NCBI GenBank assembly: GCA_018105865.1
Contig: CM030852.1
Location: 9,250,034-9,314,033 of the forward strand
Origin: Metaphire vulgaris
Lineage: Eukaryota; Annelida; Clitellata; Crassiclitellata; Megascolecidae
Reading direction: 5' to 3'
Length of the DNA: 64,000 nt
Shown here: piece after piece, positions 1 through 11,578 of the stretch
Layout: each line of letters opens with the position of its first letter
How positions within the stretch are numbered: position 1 is the stretch's first letter
Made by a program: the position numbers and the translations under genes
Notes under the pieces: model-generated
Database searches by the model: none
Told to the model about the DNA's origin: nothing
The model's input: the letters and a program-made list of their open reading frames with translations, nothing else

Positions 1-612
1 CAAGTTCAATCTTTTCAAATGTTTCTTATGACTGTGAAATTAATTAATTTGCTATAACAATGAAATAGCAAATATGATAAAGTTCAAAAGAACCAATCCT
101 ATTCAAATAAGCAAATCTCAAATGAATACAAGAAAAATTAGAGAGAAATACAAAAATATATATAAATGAGGTTAGAAAGCACTAAATGTTGCCACATTTT
201 TCAAATAATAAAGAATGTAAATATAAAAATTCCTTATGAAATTAAAGTTACTTTTCTAGAAAAATTCAAAATACTAACATTGATATGTCTTTCCAGTTCA
301 CTGGGTTTCCACGTATCTTCTTTGTTCTAAAATTTTAGATATGTTACTGTGAATTCTTTATTTGTTCATGTTGTATATTTAAAAATAAAATAAAACGTCA
401 ATCTTATAGCACCCTGATAACACATAATGAACTGGTCAACACAGGCCACATTAATTTCCACTCTGCAATATGACAGCATGCAGGAATCAAACCTAGGATG
501 GCAGCTGGGCAAGATTGGTTATCTACCAAATAAGCCAGTGAGGCTCTGTCTTGCAATAATGTCAATGTTACAAAATATTCAATGTCTATCTCCTGCCAAT
601 GCTATAACTACT
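1..612. other. AT-rich intergenic DNA, no gene seen
   Basis: Simple AT-rich sequence. The frame from 427 reads into a MITE at 613 and has no recognisable domain. Confidence 0.5.
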
Positions 613-769
613 CAGTGGCAGCTCCACATGAGGGGCCGAGGGCCCGTGCTCCCCGTATTGAACGCCTGTCCCAGTGGTCTCCCTGTTGGGACCCTATACT
701 TGCTAGGCCTACTACATAACCTAGCAACAAATAGTTGGCCCCGTGCTTAGAAGTTGACACCCCAACGGC
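613..769. mobile_element. hAT MITE fragment (CAGTGGCRGCTCC family), right end missing
   Basis: Starts CAGTGGCAGCTCCACATGAG and follows the body of the intact copies at 2004 and 4148 (gggaccctatacttg, caacaaatagttggcccc, agaagttgacaccccaacg) but stops before the inverted end. A possible CR1-type tail (about 774-865, 'ggcgctatagaagtcg') follows. Confidence 0.65.
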
Positions 770-1175
770 TCCCCGATGTCGATGATCTGTACATTACGCA
801 GTGGAGATATAGAAGTCGACGATCTGTAGGTCTACATTACACAAGAGGCGCTATAGAAGTCGATGGTCGGACTGGCAATAGTTTACATTAGCAACCAAAT
901 ATAACGACGGAAAACGACGCTTTTAGATCCTCACTTTGACTTGCGGCATCCTGAATGCCTCAGTCCGATCTCCAGAAATTCTTAATTTATCTAGAATTAA
1001 TCAATTAATCCTAAAATTATTTAATTTAAAAGAGAAAAAATTGCCGATTAAACGACCGTCGACGCCAAAGGAATGTTGCGCCGATCGACGACGCTCAACC
1101 GTACGGGCATTTTTATAGCGCCTTAATTTCACGTGATGAAGCGGTGACAGAATGTTAAAGTTTGTAGCTTATTAA

Positions 1176-1254
<79 letters not shown>
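1176..1254. repeat. (ATT)n microsatellite
   Basis: About 26 units, essentially uninterrupted. Confidence 0.95.
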
Positions 1255-1258
<4 letters not shown>

Positions 1259-1358
1259 TGATTGCGTCGGGGACACTTAACAACAATAAAAGCTTAGATT
1301 TTTGTAAAAGAATTTTTTTGAAAAAGTCTAGTATTCAGCAGTTTTTCGTATTTCTATA

Positions 1359-1993
1359 CAGGGCCTCCGAGAGGGAGGGCAGAGGGCAATGCACAGGGGC
1401 CCGGCGGTCTGGAGGGGGCCCGGGCTGATGATGAATATGCATAATTAACAATAATACCAATAATAACACTAAAGAAAGGGGGCCCGGTGAGTAAAGGAGG
1501 GCCCGGACCTGAGGACATCAAAAGCATCAAAATGAACAGTGTGAACAGGGGCGTCATTTGGGGGAGGGGCTGGCGGGCCCCCAAGAAAAATGAAGAAATA
1601 ATGTATTAAGTAAATAAATAAATGTGAAATGTGCAAAAAATCGCCGAAATTGTCCAAAATTTGCCCAACAATGTCAAAAAAAATTCAAATTTGCCAAAAT
1701 TGGTCTAAAAATTGTCCAAAATGTGCCTATAATTGCCCAAAATTTGCCCAAAATTTGGCCAAAAATTATCTCGCCCCAAGAAAAGTGTGAAATGACGCTA
1801 CTGATTGTGAAAAAGAACGATAAGAAAAAAGGTCATCACTAGTGCATGTTTGAGAGTTGCAATATGACAACGTGTCGGTTAATTTGGGTTAAACCAATGA
1901 CAAGCAAAAATGGGTCGTCAGCAATTTTAAAAAAATTTCGGGGGCCCGCCGGCCATTCTGCACAGGGGCCCGGAATTTCTCTCGGCGGGCCTG
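1359..1993. mobile_element. hAT-type MITE, 635 bp
   Basis: CAGGGCCTCCGAGAG...CTCTCGGCGGGCCTG with the perfect 8-bp duplication TTTCTATA (1351-1358, 1994-2001). The interior holds 'aaaatttgccc'-type repeats and the word GACAAGCAAAAATGGGTCGT near 1900. A relative with a different interior is at 43955-44287. Confidence 0.9.
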
Positions 1994-2003
1994 TTTCTAT
2001 AAT

Positions 2004-2153
2004 CAGTGGCGGCTCCACAGGGGGGTAGTAGCCCCCTGTTGGGACCCTCTACTTAATACTATACTTATACATACCTAACAACAAATGGTTGGCCCCCATG
2101 ATTAGAAGTTGCCACCCCAACGCCCCTCTTGTCAAATCCTGGAGCCGCCACTG
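2004..2153. mobile_element. hAT-type MITE, 150 bp
   Basis: CAGTGGCGGCTCCA...TGGAGCCGCCACTG, duplication TCTATAAT (1996-2003, 2154-2161). Its target overlaps the right duplication of the neighbouring element, so it inserted second. Confidence 0.92.
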
Positions 2154-2161
2154 TCTATAAT

Positions 2162-3641
2162 TATGAATTATTTTTTTTTTATTTAGCTTTTCATAGGTGT
2201 CTAGGTCATTCTAAAGAATTGTCAGAGTTAATTAAATTAAGTCTAGGGGCTTACATGCTTCTTTCTCAGTCTTCCTATAAGTTCTCTGCCCGGTAGCAGG
2301 CCCTGGTTCCCATTTGCACCATCCTTCTAGGTTGCCAGATGTCCAGTTTTTAACTGGACTGTCCGTTATATCGCCTGTTTGTCTGGTGTGAGAATAATAT
2401 CGAGTCGATGTCGGACATGTAGGCCTATGTGAGTATGTGCCCGGTATTTTTTTGCAAGCTACAAAACTACAGCAAGCAAGTCAGTGAAGTGACTCTCATC
2501 CTAGGGACCGTTCATAAATGACGTCGCGCACTTAGGGGAGAGTTTGAAAAAGTTTCTGAATTTCGCTTCAACTATAATAATTTTAATGAGTATTTTCAAA
2601 AGAATTCATTGCGATGCCCGCTTCATTCAAGAAATAAGTGCATTGAACCATTAATTTTGACATTATAAAGAGGGGTTAAAGCATTGTGACGTCACTTTTA
2701 GGGGTCTGACTTTTTGTGACAAGGGGGAAAGAGGTGTCAAAAACTGCCATAATCGTGTGACGTCATTTGTGGACGGACCCCTAGTAAAATGCAACATTTA
2801 GCTATAATTCCCCTATAGGCCTAAAATATCATATGTTTGGGAAAACCCAAATTATACATGTGTATTACAAAATACCTCCATGGTGTATTATTAATTAAGC
2901 AGTCTAAAGCAGGGTTTTCCAAACACGTTGGAACCGCCGTCCACTTCAGCGGTTTTGTAAAGTGCCGCGAATCATAGCATGTAATATTTTTAACGCATTA
3001 GCCATCTGGCGACCGTTTGTTGAAAGGAATCTCCTGAGTTTTGAATAAATGGCAAAACAAAAACTCTGATTCAATTCTAATAAAATAATTATGACAAATA
3101 TATTAGGAAAAATTATGCATATTTTGCCAAATAAATCAAAAGAAGAGAGAGAGAGAGATGAAATATTTCTAGAAAATTATCTTTTTTAAAATTGACCAAG
3201 AACACACCTTTGTTACGTGTCTTAAAAATCCAATGAGTAGACCTATAACATAATCGCCTAGCCATCGGTTCATTTCCATCAAATTGCCAAAGAGGTTCCT
3301 ATGTCATTGGAGTTTCAGCGCAAAATGGTCCGAAAGCACTTTTCTTGTGTTATTCTGAAATAAGATTAATTTTTAAAAGTACTATAGGCCTAGTGCTCTA
3401 AAGTCGGTTGGGGCGGTATCGCAGACTAGGAGCTTTCAGGTTTCAGCGTCCAAAGTAGCGTCTATTGACTGGGATCAGATCAGAGGCGTCAAGTCTGCAC
3501 CCACATTCAATTTGATTTTAAATTTAATTTACAAATTTAATTTTCCATATTTGCGAACATTTAAACATTAGTCGTGAATTTTAAAGTCGTAGAAAATCTG
3601 GTTTGAAAAGAGTTTTTGACGACATAGAGCGTAAAGAGTTA
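2162..3641. other. Intergenic DNA with one MITE and repeat ends
   Basis: Contains a 284-bp inverted-repeat element (2501-2784), an isolated hAT-like end at 2911 (cagggttttccaaac), and a stretch at 2328-2480 (ggttgccagatgtcc) resembling the repeat at 42455. No coding exon was recognised. Confidence 0.5.
2501..2784. mobile_element. MITE with CTAGGG...CCCTAG ends
   Basis: Left CTAGGGACCGTTCATAAATG and right CATTTGTGGACGGACCCCTAG are inverted relatives, and both run into GACGTC. Superfamily not determined. Confidence 0.7.
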
Positions 3642-3649
3642 GGCCTAGT

Positions 3650-4139
3650 CAGTGTTGTAATAAATACTTCACTGAAAGTATTTAAATACTTTCATAAATA
3701 CTTGGTTCTCATGTAGTATTTAAATAGTATTTAAATACCCAAATTATTTAAATACTGGCAAATAAGGTTTAAATACTTTTTTAAATACTTGATAATGTAT
3801 TTGACACGATCCGCCACAACCGTATTTTTGTGTAAATTAATGTTAGTTAAAATTACTTCTAACAATGTCAATGTAGACCTACTTAACTGTTCAACTCTCT
3901 AAAACCATCAGTAAAGAAAATGTAAAAATGAACAGTCTATAAGAAACATTATAATTATGTGAAAATTGCAATAAATTCAAAGTATTTAAATTTCTTAAAT
4001 ACATATAAATACTCCATGGTATTTAAATACTATTTAAATACTTAATTTTGGATGAGTATTTAAATACTTTCTTAAATACTGGACAAAGTATTTAAATAGT
4101 ATTTAAATACTGAAAGTATTTAAATACTTTACAACACTG
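3650..4139. mobile_element. hAT-type element with TATTTAAATA-repeat body
   Basis: CAGTGTTGTAA...TTACAACACTG, duplication GGCCTAGT on both sides (3642-3649, 4140-4147). Both arms carry many palindromic TATTTAAATACTTT units, so the element could fold on itself. Confidence 0.9.
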
Positions 4140-4147
4140 GGCCTAGT

Positions 4148-4334
4148 CAGTGGCGGCTCCATCGAAGGGGCCAGGGGGGCTCGTGCCCCCTTATTGAGTG
4201 CCTGCCCTCCAGTGGCCCCCAGTTGGGACCCTATACTTAATGCTACATACATTAAATAACAAATGGTTGCCCTCCATGATTAGAAGTTGCCACCCCAACG
4301 GCCCCCCACTTGCCAAATCCTAGAGTCGCCACTG
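4148..4334. mobile_element. hAT-type MITE sharing its target with its neighbour
   Basis: CAGTGGCGGCTCCA...TAGAGTCGCCACTG with GGCCTAGT at 4140-4147 and 4335-4342. It is a diverged sibling of the copies at 2004 and 17657. Confidence 0.92.
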
Positions 4335-4622
4335 GGCCTAGTTGAAAGAATGTTTTGAAATTTTGCGAGGCAGAATTTCATGATTTGATCAGGCATGTTC
4401 CAACTCGTTGACTGAGTTTGTTAGCCCTAAAGTCAAAACCGATATTGTCAGTTGCAGTATACGCTTTAAAGGGGCTTTCGCTCACTTGATCTATTATAAT
4501 TGGCTACATGGAAGATAATTAGTGAAATGCAATTTGTAAGTAGGCCTATATTTTATATAATTTAAAAAACAAGATATCAATACAAGCTCCATAATCCAGT
4601 AAATAAATACAAAGTCATGTCA

Positions 4623-4800
4623 GTGGCGTAGCGTGACGTTTGGGGGCCCGGGGGCATCGTTGATACTGGGGCCCCACGGTTTGGGGCTGACAAAAAAGAT
4701 CGTCGTCCACGTTTTCACGTTTTTACTGTTGACAAGCAAAAAAAGTCGTCGTTCTTAGCTGTAGAAGTGTTGAGGACCAAAAATTAATTTAAAAAGGTCG
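4623..4800. mobile_element. Partial hAT-like MITE
   Basis: Left end CAGTGGCGTAGCGTGACG; the body has three words of the form acaaaaaagatcgtcgtcc / gacaagcaaaaaaagtcgtc / aaaaaggtcgtcacc. No matching right end was found. Confidence 0.5.
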
Positions 4801-4949
4801 TCACCACATCGGGATAGCAGGAATCTGTTTTAAAATGTTTTTAAATTGCAGAATTCGACATAGCAAGAAAAGTTTTCGATTGGTTTCGGATCCACTCTCA
4901 TTGACCCGTTTGCAAACATCTTTCACCGAATAAAGGTTTAAATGATTTA

Positions 4950-5641
<692 letters not shown>

Positions 5642-6693
5642 TACATGCAAATGAGATTAAAATAAGGAGAAAGGTAGAGAAATATGTGCTGTACACGTAT
5701 GGCAAATTTGATAGAAATATATTTAGGAATTCTTTAGAAATCATAGTTTTTCTGCTGTTTTTTTTCAGAGACACGGTCAGACACCCTGTACAGAGAAATA
5801 AAGATTAACAATCTCATTTGGGGCCTATTTGCTAAAACGAGTAATACTCTTAACTTATTTCACTAAAATTCTATAGGGGCCTAATCATTATGGATATATT
5901 TGATTATGCAAATTTCGTCAAGTAGGCCTATTCCGAAAAATCAGTTGACGATACAACGACCAGATTCTTGAAAAGTTCGAGTTCAAGAGTTCACAAGAAA
6001 TTTTAATGCTTAGACCGATATTTCTATCCTTTGTAGAAATCGTAAGCGCGACATTTTATCAAAGAAAATCTTCAGATTCAAAGAATTTACACATAGAGTC
6101 GTGATTGAAAATGAAAAATCGACAGATCAAACAGCTTTGAAAATATTTCCACAAATACACATAAAATGTCAACTCATCACAAGCCAAGTTAGTACACGGA
6201 TGACATTAAATTTAAAGGCCTACATTCTACTTGTTACAGTTCCTCAAAATAGTAGCTTGGAAGCCACCAATCGCAGCCCTCAGCTGGACCAACATCCGAT
6301 GCGTTGTATCCAGTCGGGTGGAAGTTGATTTCACAATTTCCATTCCATACGCAGTAATTGAAGGAGTCGCAGTTATTCTCCATACAGAACTCCATACAAT
6401 TCATTTGCTTGCTTTTGGTCGCTGTGTTAGAATGAATCAATGGTTTGTTGATGAATCTTGTTCCTGATGTCCTTTTGAAGTTAACCGCTATAATCAATAC
6501 AAGAAACAGTTCACAATAACTTCTACATGTACAGTGTAAGCAAATGATTTGCAATATGTCCCATTTCGACGACGTCTTTCAAATTCACACATTTTGTGCA
6601 AGAAATTTTACTCGTTTGACTCAGTAACATGCTCAAAAAATATTCATAAGCCTACTTCTAAATTTATAGAATTCACTTCTAATTGAATTGAAA

Positions 6694-6695
<2 letters not shown>

Positions 6696-6762
<67 letters not shown>
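6696..6762. repeat. (TA)n microsatellite
   Basis: About 33 uninterrupted units, in the flank downstream of lectin exon 4 in unit A; unit B has only a short AT run at about 20292. Confidence 0.95.
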
Positions 6763-6767
<5 letters not shown>

Positions 6768-6939
6768 ACGGCGTCATATCCAAACGGGTTTACATCAATC
6801 CAACGCAGCGATTGATTTAATTACCATCCATTCGATAGATGGCAGCACCGTTTTCGATAGTGTTGAATATATAAGCCAGGGTTATTGGCTGTATAGAGAC
6901 CAAGGCTAGGAAATGCATAGGAAAAATCTCAAGCCCGGA

Positions 6940-7605
6940 GCTAGAAAAATCATAACTACGCCAAATATGGTCCGATCTTCAAAATGTTTGTGCTATTCTG
7001 TTCCAATTACACTCCTCTAAAACTCTCTCGCTCACAGTTGGGGGTAACCGCTGAAATTTTTTTATTGAGCTTTGAAAATTTTTTGTCGGAGATGGTCCGA
7101 TTTCAGAGTGTAGAGTGGACCCTACTCCCCATTTTTTGCACGGATGATTCGAAAGACCAATAAAATGCTCAACAACGGTGCAAACCGCATATTTCTAGCT
7201 TCTATAAAGCCTGAAATATACCGAGTTGTTCGGTTTTTCAGATTGAAAATCTGTTCGCGTAATTGTCATTTCAGCGAGCAATGGGTACTAGGATATGAAA
7301 AGTCATAACTACCACAAATTGGCTCCGACCTTCAACATTTTTGCACTATTTTCTGTTCAAATTACGCCTCCCTACAACTTTCTCGCTCAGTCGCTCACAT
7401 TTGGGGGGTTACCGCTGAAGACGTTTTGCTATTGAGCTTTGAACAAAATTTGAACAAAATGTTGGGGAGGGGTCCGATTTTAGAGTGTAGAGTGGTCCCT
7501 ACCCCAATTTTTTTCTTTTGGCACGGATGGCTAGAAATAGCAATAAAAATGCTCAGCAAAGGTGCAAACCACAGCTTTCTAGCTTCTATATAGCCTGAAA
7601 TATAG
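6940..7605. repeat. Two tandem copies of an unidentified ~300-bp repeat
   Basis: The segment 6940-7222 is repeated with moderate divergence at 7293-7605. Shared landmarks are 'ctttctcgctca', 'accgctgaa', 'attgagctttgaa', 'agagtgtagagtgg', 'aatgctca' and 'tctagcttctata'. It lies in the intron between lectin exons 3 and 4 of unit A and is absent from unit B. No coding frame or terminal structure was recognised. Confidence 0.7.
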
Positions 7606-8125
7606 TAAGTTTATAACGTATATGTTCACGTTTTCATACGAACGCCTTTTCCCCAAATTAATTACCTTGTGGGAGGATGACTTTAAAAATTTAATTGACT
7701 CTTTAAAGGGTTAAACAAGATGCGTAAGCCGCAGCGTCAAAATAGTGAAGAATATTACGTACTTTTTGTTCTTGCAGCGAACACCTCAGCCTCTCGAGCT
7801 CCAAAGGAACAATTGTTGATATTGTTCCCTTTTCTGATGACGACATATCTTGCAAACGGTATATGTGGTGAGCAGTGGACAGTTCCAACTTCGCCAGCAG
7901 CCATGGTACTGTTGTACTGGGCGCAAAGAAAGTAATCGGATGCTGTCAGCGGCGGTTTCACATCCGACCCAACGTTCGTCGCTCCAACGATGAAGTAATT
8001 TTGACAGGCCACTAAAACAAACCAAAGAAATTCATCATGAAGCAAACGAATACCAAAAAACAATTTATTTCGTTGAAAAAATTTCATGCCAGTATGAAAA
8101 TTTGAAAATTTCACTACCTAGAATC

Positions 8126-8807
8126 ATAATTAGTATTGGTATTATACAAGTGTTGAGAGTTCTTAGTTTTGTTTTCATCCCAATGTCATGTCATTTGAAA
8201 ATTTTGGTATGTAGCCTGTTGAAGGTTGATCCTGCCATTGCTATTCTTCTTTTAATCTCCAACTCCGAGACTCCCTCTGCTTCCAATTTACTTCCCAAGT
8301 AAACGAATTTCAATACCAATACTGATATATGGATATGAATCTTGGACCATAAAAAAGAAACTGGAGAAAAAAATAATAGCAACAGAAAATAAATGGCTCA
8401 GAAGAATACTAAGGATTGAATACAAAGAACATACAACAAATGAAGAAGATAGAGAGAAAACTCTGCAACCGAGCATCATGGAAGTCATCAGAAAGAGAAA
8501 AATGAAATGGACTGGACACTTACTCAGAATGGATGAAATAAGAAACCTAATACGAATTTTCAACTACAAGCCAAGGGGGAAAAATCAAACCAGAGGGAAG
8601 ATCTAAAGGAGGACCGAAAAGACGATGGATGGACATATTGGAAGAGGATCTGCACGCGGCAGGACTGAATCTCAACGGAAAAACTGATGGAAGACACCGA
8701 AAGACTTTGGAAGAAATAGCAAAGGACAGAGAACTTTGGAAAGATGTCATGAAGAAGTCGATAGTTGGACACAGCTGGATGACGAAGACCTGTGATGACC
8801 TGAAAAT
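8126..8807. mobile_element. 5'-inverted LINE fragment inserted in lectin exon 2 (unit A)
   Basis: Two pieces of one non-LTR reverse-transcriptase ORF lie head to head. The minus strand of about 8131-8303 reads FVYLGSKLEAEG, then KTKLRTLNTCIIPI. The plus strand from about 8308 continues with ILIYGYESW and then LRRILRIEYKEHTTNEE, the typical C-terminal tail. The junction shares about 10 nt (aataccaata). The flanking exon sequence shows a short duplication (TTGTGATT against TTATGATT). The pattern fits twin-priming integration. Confidence 0.7.
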
Positions 8808-10911
8808 CACAAGGCACAGATTCTTTCAAAATATACTTCAGGACATCTTTCCTATCAATATTCTGCATCGAACACAATATGCTGACTAAACATAGGGTTA
8901 CCATCTTCCACTGTTCCTAAGTTCAGCAGCGTTACTCTCACAACAAGGTACAGATTGACGAGGTCAATCATCAGCCATGAACTTTCGCCAGTCTGCGCCC
9001 GAAACCCGTTGCCTGTCGGTCCATCTGTCACTCGGTCGAATCCGTATTTCGTATTGGTAAACTGAACTCCCATTGACTGCTTTTTTGGACGCAACATTGA
9101 CTCCCGATCGAACTGTAACATTACATTTATCAAACAAATATTTTGGCTTCAATAAACAAATAAACAAAATCTCATCCTATTATGCAGCGCTTTGCACGAT
9201 AACCCTATTACGTGCATATTCGTAGGCACTTAGTTTAATTTTGCAATAGCTACTGTCGAAATGCAGTGTTCATCCAGTCGAGGGCCATCACGGGCAAAGC
9301 ATTGTTTCTGAGACGCTACTGCTACGATAGGAATGCTCGAGGAAAGAAAATGATTTCATTTTATAGTTAAAGACTTGTGGTGATGCTGCAATAATTAATC
9401 AGAGGGAATAGTGATTCAGTACATGTTGTTTAACCTGTGCATAGACATAAATAAGTCTAGAGTTTCGGAGTTCAGGTCCAGCACAATAACTAAGCACGGT
9501 TGCAGATTTAGAGCTACTGTGTGATCGATTTAAAAGACTATATATTATAAAGAGTGAGATGAGAACGACGATCGGATGGCTTGGTTATGGTAATTTTTGC
9601 AAGTTCTCAGGTTTTGCGAATGGAGTTTGATAAATAAATGAATGTTATTATATTAGCCTATCCATTTATTCTTGGATACTTTACGCTATACTGCATAGTC
9701 AGCAGTCAAAATACACCGATTAGCATCGGAATGTATCTCCAGGATTAATGTATGAACTGTCGTTACTTTCTCTATTTTCTTGTTAGAAACTTTAAGTTGA
9801 ATTTGGATGATATAGCACATTGATGTACAACTAACCAACTCCAAAATTCAATTGCAGATTATGAGAAACAAAGAAATGAAACGAATAAGATTTGAAGAAT
9901 GTCAGCAAAAAAACAGCAATCAGAGCACATGTAACAGCTTGAAATATTTATAAATTATTATAAAATTATAAATATGATATATCCACAGCGCTATCTACAT
10001 AGATCTTTTAAGCTAGAATATTGTTAATTTGTAAATATTGTTAATACTTTGCTTACCATCACTAAATAGCAACGGGAGTATTATGAAACAGCGTAGAATC
10101 ATCGTAGCTGAACACGATTAGCAAAGGCGATATAGAAGCGACAGAGAAATGCCTAACTGAAGAACTGAATAGTCAACTGAAAATGAATTCTGCTGCGTAT
10201 CGTTGCGCCCAGTGAGGATGAAAAGTAGCGCCATATCATTGGCAGTTTGCGAGTTGACAATGGAGCCGAGCCCTGCTTTGTGTTTATTTGAACTTCCAAT
10301 ACCTGCGTATGTATGGAAATAGCGAACAAAACATTTAGTAGCCTAAGCAAGGCGACAAAATCAATTACACCGAACAACAAACGATAGATGATCATTGTTT
10401 CTTCGACAGTTGTTTATTTCATCCCGTTGTTTCTGGACTGCGCATCTTTTGACTGCGTCTGTACGACCAGTGTTGCGTTTCATTGCAGTCTGCCTAGAGC
10501 AATTATCCTCGTTGAACGTACTTCGCTGTTTTCACGAACAATCAGATCTCATATCGATGACTGACACGACCAGTGGCGGTTCCAGGAACTCTTGGTGGGA
10601 ATGCAATGAATTTATAGGAAGATCTCGCCAATTGTAAAAGGAATTATATGTAAAACGGTTTAGAAGAAATCTGTAGATTAGATTTATAAAATATAATGTT
10701 CAGAAATTGACAATGTATAAAAGCCATTTCAGTCTGATTGTACAAAGTCATAGTGCAAAAAAATGTTTTTGTATTGCTGGAAGCGAATATGTCTATGACA
10801 TTGTCTATGTATATGTCCCTATCTTTATGAATATATACATCAAGGCTAATCCGTTTAGGCGATCATCTTCCATTGAAGACGCATTTATGGTGGGCCGGTG
10901 GGGGATGCATC

Positions 10912-11578
10912 TATAAGGGAGAAGATTATTCGTACATTACTTCTCCGTTATGAAAGTGAGAGTGCACTCGCTTGGCAATGTTTTGTAATATTTAATGGGT
11001 GAACTAGACAGTTATACAGAATGCGACTCTAGTTTAAAGTCTTAAGTAAAACATTTCTATTCTACATTGTTACAATCGCTTCAATGTTCGAAGTACAGCC
11101 GCGACAGTTCCGACTCTCGCTACCCACTGAAACCGACTGTTCTACGACTGCGACTGACTACCACTGATCACGACTGATTACCGACTCTGCCTGTCCCTGA
11201 CTCTGACTGACTCCATCTCTTAGGTTTCTATCTTATATCTAAGTCATACCCTCTGTATGTCAGTGCCTGGGAGTCTGTGTCCGTCTGTCTACTTGTATTT
11301 GCCACGTCAGCAACCGACATTCCAGTACTTAGGTCTGGTTCTTCCCCAGCCCATGATCTGGTGATTCACCATCACTGTTCCAGAACGTCTGTCTGTCTGT
11401 CTGTCTGTCTGTCTAGCAGTAGCAGCAGTACTGATCTCTCTGAGGCTATTTATAATCTACCTCAGACAAGCTCTCAAATGGTATCTAGCCTATAGTCAGT
11501 CCGTCATCTGGCGCTATATAAGTCAACTATTACATTTTCCTTATTTTAAATATATTTCCTTAGAATTTCCTCCTTATA
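10912..11578 (-). repeat. LTR (3' LTR in the inferred orientation)
   Basis: Differs from its partner at 15242-15905 by only a few small indels (the GTCT run at about 11391, a replaced stretch near 11120, a 2-bp change near 11272). The few differences mean a young insertion. It contains TATATAAG about 65 bp from its plus-strand end. Confidence 0.85.

Larger units (their letters stand above)
6234..10102 (-). pseudogene. FTP-type lectin / PAN paralogue, unit A (disrupted)
   Basis: Same layout as the intact copy near 20-25 kb. Exon 1 (10102-10057) encodes the same leader. Exon 3 (8011-7763) and exon 4 (6487-6234) are full-length, open and correctly bordered. Exon 2 starts at 9112 but has 5 nt fewer between the SSVY codons and the next conserved GGATTC, which shifts the frame. 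It then meets stop codons after VFDAEY, and its 3' part is split by a LINE insertion (about 8126-8807). Exons 3 and 4 look almost undamaged, so inactivation may be recent, or a shorter product that skips exon 2 could persist. Exons 1 and 3 have compatible phases, which makes skipping possible in principle. Confidence 0.75.

Noticed and set aside
1354..1657. Proline-rich minus-strand frames
   Set aside because: They lie wholly inside the GC-rich end of the MITE at 1359-1993.
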